Shown piece after piece: positions 5,639 to 10,284 of a DNA stretch of 10,284 nucleotides. Under the pieces are notes generated by a model, which was not told where the DNA came from, did not search any database, and saw only the letters and a list, made by a program, of their open reading frames with translations. Both the position numbers and the translations under genes were made by a program. How positions within the stretch are numbered: position 1 is the stretch's first letter; every line of letters starts with the position of its first letter. Origin of the DNA: Desulfonatronospira sp. (lineage in GTDB: Bacteria > Desulfobacterota > Desulfovibrionia > Desulfovibrionales > Desulfonatronovibrionaceae); the NCBI GenBank assembly GCA_003563255.1, contig PWSL01000179.1, forward strand, positions 1-10,284, in the 5' to 3' direction.

Positions 5639-6484
5639 ATGGAAATAATCTCTTCCTGTTCCCAGATCCAGCAGACCTGCATGCAGGCCAGGCAGTCCGG
5701 CAGGACCCTGGCACTGGTGCCCACCATGGGGTATTTTCACGATGGGCATCTGAGCCTGATGCGCTGGGCCAGAGAGTACTGCGATATGCTCGTGGTGTCC
5801 CTGTTTGTGAATCCGGCCCAGTTCGGCCCGGGGGAGGATTACCAGCGCTATCCCCAGGATCTGGATAACGATGTTCATGCCGCCATGGAGGAAGGGGTGG
5901 ATATCCTGTTTACTCCAGCTCGGAGCAGTCTTTATCCGGATGGTTTTTCCACCTGGGTGGAGGTTCAGGGGTTGTCCGGCAAACTTTGCGGCCTTACCAG
6001 GCCAGAGCATTTCCGGGGAGTGACCACTGTGGTCTGCAAGCTTTTCAACCTTACCTGTCCCCACAAGGCGGTATTCGGGCAAAAAGACTGGCAGCAGCTG
6101 ATTATCATCAAAAAGATGACCAGGGATCTGAACATGCCGGTGGAAATCGTGGGCAGGCCCACAGTGCGGGAAGATGACGGGCTGGCCATGAGTTCTCGAA
6201 ATGCATACCTGGACCAGGAGCTGAGAAAGGTCGCTCCCCGGGTCTACCAGGGGCTTTTGATGGTCAGGGGCAGGTTTGAGTCGGGACAGGATGACCGCCT
6301 GGAGCTGGAGCTGGAGCTCAGGAGCTATTACCAGCGCAACCTGCCCCAGGCAGAGATCGATTATGTTCAAATAGTGGACTCCAACAATCTTGAACCGCAG
6401 GACAGGGTAAAGCCTGGGGCATTGGCAGCTGTGGCTCTCAAGCTGGGGCAGGCCAGGCTGATTGACAATATCCTGCTTGATTAA
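5639..6484 (+). CDS. panC: Pantothenate synthetase (pantoate--beta-alanine ligase)
   Basis: Cytoplasmic enzyme that activates pantoate with ATP as pantoyl-adenylate and joins it to beta-alanine, giving pantothenate, the precursor of coenzyme A. It has 281 residues, close to the E. coli enzyme. Signature motifs of this nucleotidyltransferase-fold family are all present: PTMGYFHDGHLSL at residues 28-40 (the HxGH-type ATP site), FVNPAQFGPGEDYQRYP, FGQKDWQQL (KD-x-QQ motif) and REDDGLAMSSRN (KMSKS-like segment). The beta-alanine it uses would come from PanD, encoded 286 bp downstream. The ATG at 5639 fits the family N-terminus, but the ribosome site is weak (GCGGT at 5627-5631). A repeat-rich gap on each side suggests it is transcribed separately from panD. 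A worn copy of the 5046-5183 terminal repeat (CTAAACAGATAC) lies at about 5611-5622, just before the gene. Confidence 0.97.
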   Translation: MEIISSCSQIQQTCMQARQSGRTLALVPTMGYFHDGHLSLMRWAREYCDMLVVSLFVNPAQFGPGEDYQRYPQDLDNDVHAAMEEGVDILFTPARSSLYPDGFSTWVEVQGLSGKLCGLTRPEHFRGVTTVVCKLFNLTCPHKAVFGQKDWQQLIIIKKMTRDLNMPVEIVGRPTVREDDGLAMSSRNAYLDQELRKVAPRVYQGLLMVRGRFESGQDDRLELELELRSYYQRNLPQAEIDYVQIVDSNNLEPQDRVKPGALAAVALKLGQARLIDNILLD

Positions 6485-6514
6485 CGCTACAGGGAAACTT
6501 ATTAATTGACCTCC

Positions 6515-6591
6515 GGGGACTGGCTCCCGGCACTTATTTTTCTGACAGAAGACTGACGAATTAAATAAATAAGTGCTGGGTGCCTGTCCCC
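6515..6591. repeat. REP-pair hairpin element, copy F
   Basis: GGGGACTGGCTCCCGGCACTTATTTTT-type left arm (from 6515) and AATAAGTGCTGGGTGCCTGTCCCC-type right arm (to 6591) pair as inverted halves around a loop of about 24 bp. Tips and polarity match the REP pair inside 5046-5183 and are opposite to copy B. AATT follows at 6592-6595, mirroring the AATT that precedes copies A and B. It starts 31 bp after the panC stop codon and could serve as a transcript-end hairpin, though no dedicated terminator is seen. Confidence 0.7.
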
Positions 6592-6617
6592 AATTGAGAT
6601 AGGTTATTACCGGCCAG

Positions 6618-6630
6618 GGGGACAGTCCCC
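6618..6630. repeat. Solitary REP tip palindrome
   Basis: GGGGACAGTCCCC, a perfect palindrome around one central base, followed by GTACCAGGTGCTGAAAAC. That tail resembles the flank of copy A (ACTGCCAAGCGCTGAAC), so this is probably the worn end of a related element with no visible partner. Confidence 0.5.
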
Positions 6631-6673
6631 GTACCAGGTGCTGAAAACCCGTCTTTGCTCGAAATTTTGGTGT

Positions 6674-6690
6674 CAGTGCTGACAGCACTG
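6674..6690. other. Perfect 8-bp inverted repeat upstream of panD
   Basis: CAGTGCTG and CAGCACTG flank a single A. The one-base spacer suits a protein-binding dyad better than an RNA hairpin. It lies 81 bp before the panD start, in the region where the promoter of the panD-metK cluster should be, so an operator is possible. I cannot assign a regulator. No convincing -35/-10 pair is seen in 6591-6770. Confidence 0.35.
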
Positions 6691-6770
6691 CCCGGACTGC
6701 TTCAGGCAGGCAGAGGCCTTTGATGGATAACCTTTAATAGATTGCAGACAGCAAAAATCAACCAATTACC

Positions 6771-7130
6771 ATGTCTTTACGCACTTTTCTTCAGGCCAAA
6801 ATACACCGGGCCACCCTGACAGGGACCTGCCTGGACTACGAGGGCAGCATATCCATCTGTCCGGAACTTCTCACAACTTCAGGAATACACCCCTTTGAAC
6901 AGGTTGATGTATACAACCTGGATAACGGAGAGCGGCTGACTACCTACACACTCAGCGGAGAGCCGGGAGAGATCAGGCTCAACGGTGCAGCTGCCCACAA
7001 AGGCAACCCAGGGCAAAAGGTCATTATTGCGGCCTATTGTCTTCTGGATGAAAAAGAATTGCAGGAACATAATCCTGTAGTACTGCTGGTGGATGAGACC
7101 AACAGGATAAAGGGGCGGTACAATGGATGA
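6771..7130 (+). CDS. panD: Aspartate 1-decarboxylase proenzyme
   Basis: Pyruvoyl-dependent enzyme that decarboxylates L-aspartate to beta-alanine for pantothenate synthesis; the product is used by PanC, encoded upstream. The 119-residue precursor is expected to cleave itself between G25 and S26 in YEGS, turning S26 into the pyruvoyl group. Family residues present include K10 and H12 in LQAKIHR, the TTYTLSGE segment with the conserved tyrosine, and NGAAAH at about 71-76. All key elements are intact. The ATG at 6771 gives an N-terminus one residue longer than the E. coli protein, but it is preceded by no good ribosome site (AACCAATTACC), which may mean weak initiation. It is the first gene of the cluster and its end overlaps the next gene by 8 bp. 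Confidence 0.96.
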   Translation: MSLRTFLQAKIHRATLTGTCLDYEGSISICPELLTTSGIHPFEQVDVYNLDNGERLTTYTLSGEPGEIRLNGAAAHKGNPGQKVIIAAYCLLDEKELQEHNPVVLLVDETNRIKGRYNG

Positions 7131-7779
7131 TCGCAGGGAGCAGCTATCCCTTTTCGGTCGTATCAGAAAGTTTTTGAAGGTCAATATCCTGGCGGGCCTC
7201 CTTTTCCTGGCACCCATTGTGGCCACCTTTCTTATCCTCAAGGTTACCATTGAGTGGATAGACCGCATTCTATTAATTATTCCCCCGGCATTTCGACCTG
7301 AAAATTTTATGCCTTTCCCGGTCCCGGGACTGGGGCTTATCCTGCTTTTGCTGGTGCTGATTTTTTCGGGGATGTTTGTCCGCAACTATTTAGGCAAAAA
7401 ACTGGTTTATGTATGGGAAAGGATAGTTGAGCATATCCCCATCGTCAATAAGATATATACAGCTGTAAAGCAGCTTCTGGATACGATTGCCAGGGGAACC
7501 ACCAAGGACTTCAAACGGGTGGTGCTCATTGAGTATCCCAAGGAAGGGGTGTATGCCATGGCATACGTTACCGGAATAGCGGTGGGGGAACTTCAGGAAA
7601 AGACAAAGAGGAAGATGGTGAATGTTTACGTTCCCACAACGCCGAATCCAACCTCAGGGTTTTATCTTATGGTGCCTGAAGATGAGACCATTCCCCTGGA
7701 TATGAGCGTGGAAGATTCTTTCAAGCTGCTCATGTCAGGGGGCATTCTTGCTCCGGAAAAGAAAGGTGAAAAGGGATAA
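7123..7779 (+). CDS. DUF502 family membrane protein
   Basis: A 218-residue inner-membrane protein of the widespread, uncharacterised DUF502 (COG2928) family. Two membrane segments are visible, at about residues 21-42 ([20 protein letters not shown]) and 68-87 (after PFPVPGLG). A soluble domain follows, with the family hallmarks [14 protein letters not shown] at about 105-118 and [11 protein letters not shown] at 170-180. Function is unknown and I do not infer one. Its ATG lies inside the panD stop region (ATGGATGA, 7123-7130), a layout typical of translational coupling, with an AGGGGCGG ribosome site just before. It ends 2 bp before metK. Placement between two metabolic genes reflects operon membership and does not by itself show a shared pathway. 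Confidence 0.9.
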   Translation: MDDRREQLSLFGRIRKFLKVNILAGLLFLAPIVATFLILKVTIEWIDRILLIIPPAFRPENFMPFPVPGLGLILLLLVLIFSGMFVRNYLGKKLVYVWERIVEHIPIVNKIYTAVKQLLDTIARGTTKDFKRVVLIEYPKEGVYAMAYVTGIAVGELQEKTKRKMVNVYVPTTPNPTSGFYLMVPEDETIPLDMSVEDSFKLLMSGGILAPEKKGEKG

Positions 7780-7781
7780 GC

Positions 7782-8951
7782 ATGTTCATATCCAACAATA
7801 ACTATGTGTTTACTTCCGAGTCTGTCACCGAGGGTCACCCGGATAAAGTAGCAGATCAGATATCCGATGCAGTGCTGGACGCTATCCTGGCCCAGGACAG
7901 GCATGCAAGGGTGGCCTGTGAGACCCTGGTAACCACTGGCCTGGCGTTTATAGCCGGCGAGATCACCACCAGCGGCTATGCCGACCTGCCAGGAATTGTC
8001 AGGGAGACCCTGCGCCATATAGGCTACAACAGCTCTGACATGGGATTCGACTGGGAGACCTGCGCTGTACTCTCGGCAATAGACAGGCAGTCTCCAGATA
8101 TTGCCATGGGAGTGGACCGTAAGTCCCGGGAAGACCAGGGGGCAGGAGACCAGGGGATGATGTTCGGGTATGCCGTCCGGGAAAACCCTGTTCTTATGCC
8201 GGCACCCATATATTATGCCCACAGACTTTCAAGGCGGCTGGCCTATGTGCGCAAAAGAAAAATCCTTGATTTTCTGCGCCCCGACGGCAAGACCGAGGTC
8301 AGTGTGGAATACATTGCCGGCAGGCCTGTCAGGGTTGATTACGTGGTCATTGCCTGCCAGCATGACGAGGATGTCTCCCACGAGGATCTGGTGGAGGCTG
8401 TGAGAGAAGAAGTTGTGTTTTATACCTTGCCACCTGAAATGCTGGATAAAAATACCCGGATATTTATCAACACCACCTCAAGATTTGTTGTTGGAGGCCC
8501 CTTGGCTGACTGCGGGTTGACCGGCCGCAAAATCATTCAGGATACTTACGGAGGCATGGGAAATCACGGGGGAGGGGCCTTTTCCGGCAAAGACCCATCC
8601 AAGGTAGATCGCTCTGCCGCCTACATGGCCAGATATATTGCCAAAAACATTGTTGCTGCTGAGATTGCCGAGCGCTGCGAGGTCCAACTTGCTTATGCAA
8701 TAGGAGTAGCTGAACCCGTCTCCATTATGGTCACTTCGTGGGGCACGGGGCAGGTAACGGACGATGTTTTGTCCCGGGCTGTCAGGGATGTTTTTGATCT
8801 GCGGCCCTATCACATCATCAACCGTCTAAACCTGCTGCGGCCCATTTACAGCAACACCTCCTGCTACGGGCACTTCGGGCGGGATCATCTGGACTTTACC
8901 TGGGAACAGACAGATGCCGTAGAAGATCTTAAAACCGCCTGCAGGATCTAA
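7782..8951 (+). CDS. metK: S-adenosylmethionine synthetase (methionine adenosyltransferase)
   Basis: Cytoplasmic enzyme that makes S-adenosylmethionine from methionine and ATP, releasing phosphate and pyrophosphate. It has 389 residues, normal for the family. Motifs: [12 protein letters not shown] at 11-22 with the ATP-site H19 and metal-binding D21; [12 protein letters not shown] at 120-131; [19 protein letters not shown] from 263, including K270 and D271; and the C-terminal [17 protein letters not shown] region typical of bacterial enzymes. The ribosome site AGGGA (7772-7776), 5 bases before the ATG, lies within the end of the DUF502 gene. No SAM riboswitch or separate promoter precedes it, as it follows DUF502 by 2 bp, so expression should depend on the upstream cluster promoter. 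Confidence 0.98.
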   Translation: MFISNNNYVFTSESVTEGHPDKVADQISDAVLDAILAQDRHARVACETLVTTGLAFIAGEITTSGYADLPGIVRETLRHIGYNSSDMGFDWETCAVLSAIDRQSPDIAMGVDRKSREDQGAGDQGMMFGYAVRENPVLMPAPIYYAHRLSRRLAYVRKRKILDFLRPDGKTEVSVEYIAGRPVRVDYVVIACQHDEDVSHEDLVEAVREEVVFYTLPPEMLDKNTRIFINTTSRFVVGGPLADCGLTGRKIIQDTYGGMGNHGGGAFSGKDPSKVDRSAAYMARYIAKNIVAAEIAERCEVQLAYAIGVAEPVSIMVTSWGTGQVTDDVLSRAVRDVFDLRPYHIINRLNLLRPIYSNTSCYGHFGRDHLDFTWEQTDAVEDLKTACRI

Positions 8952-8966
8952 GAGGGTCTAAGGGGT

Positions 8967-9773
8967 ATGGGGCACAATATCACCTCCAGGGTAAAGGAGT
9001 TTCTGTTGTCCAAATCCGTCATAGAACACAGGGAGCTTCCAAGCGACTTCGATCTTCTGGAAATGCCCCTGGAGGCTGTCCTGGCATACTGGCTATCAGT
9101 GGGCAAAGTAATGGAATCCAGGGATGTTTCGTTTCTGCAGCGGGAAAGGGATAATACCTCCGAGCCCTACATCAGGCATCTGCTCGGGCTTTTAGCCTCA
9201 TCCCTTCCAGCTGAAAAACTGGAAAAATATGCCGGGGTAAAGAAAAAAACTATCATCGACGATCTGCAACGCAAGTTTGTGCTTATGTCTATTTCCGTTC
9301 TGGGCATGTCTACCAATGAAAACCCCCAAAAGGTCCTCATCAGAATAATTTCCAAGTTTTCCATTTCTCCGGTTTACGAAAAGGAAATTTTCGAGGCTGC
9401 GCAATCTGCCCTGGCCGGACTGGATAAGGATGAAGCTCACAAAAAAAGATTTTTAAACGTGGACCATCGCCTGAAGCTGGAGACTCTTATTCTCAACCTT
9501 ATTATCCACAATATGCTTTCCAGACGTCTCGGGCGAAATGAATTAAAAGACTTTGTGCAATATGTACGCTCATTTTATTTTGCTGAAGGACTGTCCTATA
9601 TTATTGACGGGTTTGATTATGATTTTGTCAAGTACAGGCTGAACCTTCAGAAAAAGGCCATCCTGGACCTTACTGAAACCAAGATGGACATGTCGCTGAA
9701 TATGTGTTCCGGCATCAAATCAGGACTGTCCTACAATGATCTCAAGCTGATAGGCTCTTCATACTTGCTTTGA
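8967..9773 (+). CDS. Hypothetical protein of unknown family (268 aa)
   Basis: I do not recognise this protein. It has 268 residues, is rich in Leu, Lys and Glu, and lacks a signal peptide or a true membrane segment. It therefore looks like a soluble, largely helical cytoplasmic protein. Visible landmarks are EKYAGVKKKTIIDDLQRKF (about 87-105), the amphipathic LETLILNLIIHNMLSRRLG stretch (about 170-188) and an aromatic segment, FVQYVRSFYFAEGLSYIIDGFDYDF (about 197-221). No catalytic motif or metal cluster is apparent. The gene starts 15 bp after the metK stop and is probably the last gene of the cluster. The AGGGG at 8961-8965 lies too close to the ATG to be ideal; AGAGGG at 8951-8956, 10 bases upstream, is the better ribosome site. 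A terminator hairpin follows at 9812-9837. The codon style resembles its neighbours, so it looks genuine. Confidence 0.8.
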   Translation: MGHNITSRVKEFLLSKSVIEHRELPSDFDLLEMPLEAVLAYWLSVGKVMESRDVSFLQRERDNTSEPYIRHLLGLLASSLPAEKLEKYAGVKKKTIIDDLQRKFVLMSISVLGMSTNENPQKVLIRIISKFSISPVYEKEIFEAAQSALAGLDKDEAHKKRFLNVDHRLKLETLILNLIIHNMLSRRLGRNELKDFVQYVRSFYFAEGLSYIIDGFDYDFVKYRLNLQKKAILDLTETKMDMSLNMCSGIKSGLSYNDLKLIGSSYLL

Positions 9774-9779
9774 CCGATA

Positions 9780-9791
9780 CGGGCTTCGCCC
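9780..9791. repeat. Small GC hairpin after the last gene
   Basis: CGGGCTTCGCCC contains GGGC paired with GCCC around TTC, starting 6 bp after the stop codon. It resembles the hairpin at 26-40 in sequence and in the following CAAC. No T-run follows, so the stronger termination candidate is the downstream hairpin at 9812-9837. Confidence 0.35.
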
Positions 9792-9811
9792 TCAACCTTA
9801 TGGAAGAAAGG

Positions 9812-9837
9812 AGATACTTGATTATCAGTATCTTTTT
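9812..9837 (+). terminator. Probable intrinsic terminator of the panD-metK cluster
   Basis: AGATACT (9812-9818) pairs with AGTATCT (9827-9833) around an 8-base loop and is followed by TTTT. The stem is AT-rich and only 7 bp, so it is a moderate terminator, but its position 38 bp after the last stop codon of the cluster fits. Confidence 0.5.
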
Positions 9838-9932
9838 AGGCGCTTTCCTTAACAGGCGCTTAGCACAGATTTCAAACAAACATGTTGGTCGTTAAAAATC
9901 GGTTCCTGGTTCTTCGTTCCTGGTTACCTCAT

Positions 9933-10050
9933 GTTCCCAGGCTCCAGCCTGGGAACGCTTAATTCTTGCGGCACCAACCGCTTTTTAAAAATGTGGCTGG
10001 AGCCACAAAAAAGCGATGTCCCCAGGCTGGAGCCTGGGAACAAGAAAAAA
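9933..10050. repeat. Double-hairpin dispersed repeat, copy 2, with an extra hairpin
   Basis: Three hairpins stand in a row: GTTCCCAGGCT with AGCCTGGGAAC (9933-9956, perfect), TGTGGCTGGAGCCACA (9992-10007) and GTCCCCAGGCT with AGCCTGGGAAC (10018-10041). The segment 9985-10050 is identical, inverted, to 188-253. The first and third hairpins are inverted relatives, and CGCTTTTT (9980-9987) can pair with AAAAAGCG (10007-10014) around the middle one, so the unit can fold as a branched cruciform. Two copies of GTTCCTGGTT (9902-9911 and 9916-9925) upstream may be worn versions of the same hairpin arm. No gene is seen. Confidence 0.75.
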
Positions 10051-10069
10051 TCCTTGCTTGCATGTTTAT

Positions 10070-10096
10070 GGGGACAGACGCCCCGGCATTTATTTT
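10070..10096. repeat. Half REP element, degenerate
   Basis: GGGGACAGACGCCCC (10070-10084) followed by GGCATTTATTTT is a diverged left half of the copy B type. The expected inverted right half is not recognisable; it may have decayed into the GAAAAATTTGTGCC segment near 10154-10167. Confidence 0.5.
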
Positions 10097-10164
10097 TTAT
10101 TGAACAAGAAACTGATCAGTGACTTATTCCTGAAACCCTGTTACAAAAAACAAGAAAAATTTGT

Positions 10165-10207
10165 GCCATGGCGGGGGTTCAGCGCTTGGCAGTGGGACTG
10201 TCCCCGC
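10165..10207. repeat. Dispersed repeat, inverted partner of 140-181
   Basis: GCCATGGCG, GGTTCAGCGCTTGGCAGTG and GGGACTGTCCCCGC match the reverse complement of 140-181 apart from one substitution and one single-base gap. The REP tip palindrome is at its right end (10194-10205). Beyond it, 10208-10277 shows nothing recognisable, and GCGGGGA at the window's last bases looks like the start of another copy cut off by the edge. Confidence 0.65.
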
Positions 10208-10284
10208 TAAGAACTAACCAGATCAAAGGCAACCAGTTTTGCTAATGAGAGATTTCAGTAACCAAAAAAATATTGTCGCGGGGA

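Noticed and set aside
5624..6688. 354-codon minus-strand ORF opposite panC
   Set aside because: It is an antisense shadow of panC, which has all catalytic motifs intact; the reverse reading has no family features and runs into a repeat-rich gap.
7660..7781. SAM riboswitch upstream of metK
   Set aside because: There are only 2 bp between the DUF502 stop and the metK start, and the upstream sequence is coding, with no riboswitch-like stem arrangement.
9838..9861. Direct repeat AGGCGCTT (9838-9845 and 9854-9861) as a target duplication
   Set aside because: The two copies are only 8 bp apart, leaving no room for an inserted element, so chance or slippage is more likely.

Overview
The window reads as chromosomal DNA of a sulfate-reducing deltaproteobacterium, probably of the order Desulfovibrionales. 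This assignment is an inference from protein style and from panC lying close to metK, a gene order I recall from Desulfovibrio-type genomes. No rRNA or other taxonomic marker is present. The coding content is mostly housekeeping: a membrane-anchored M23 peptidase (539-1843, +), a large PreP-like M16C zinc metalloprotease (1920-4835, -) convergent with it, panC (5639-6484, +), and a tight cluster of panD, a DUF502 membrane protein, metK and an unrecognised 268-residue protein (6771-9773, +). PanD makes beta-alanine from aspartate and PanC joins beta-alanine to pantoate, so together they supply pantothenate for coenzyme A. MetK makes S-adenosylmethionine. The DUF502 gene overlaps panD by 8 bp and ends 2 bp before metK, so these genes are very probably cotranscribed.

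The gaps between genes are the unusual part. They are packed with small non-coding repeats, and no transposase is present in the window. One family is built on palindromic GGGGACAGTCCCC-like ends joined to GCACTTATTTTT arms, arranged head to head as 77-93 bp hairpins (75-153, 266-358, 6515-6591, and inside 5046-5183), plus half copies. A second family is a pair of hairpins of the AGGCTCCAGCCT type (188-253 and 9985-10050), whose two copies are identical over 66 bp and inverted. A third comprises MITE-like elements with GTA-starting terminal inverted repeats and 8-bp target duplications: 4859-4949, 5396-5577 and 5046-5183. Ends starting GTAA with 8-bp duplications are the signature of IS66-family elements.

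Region by region: 1-538 repeats only; 539-1843 M23 peptidase; 1844-1919 short convergent gap with a strong hairpin; 1920-4835 metalloprotease; 4836-5638 a repeat nest with three element insertions and one doubtful 54-codon ORF; 5639-6484 panC; 6485-6770 a repeat-rich gap; 6771-9773 the panD-DUF502-metK-hypothetical cluster; 9774-10284 a terminator followed by more repeats. I see no CRISPR array, tRNA, rRNA, phage gene or defence system. The most novel material is the nested repeat architecture, not a new protein system.
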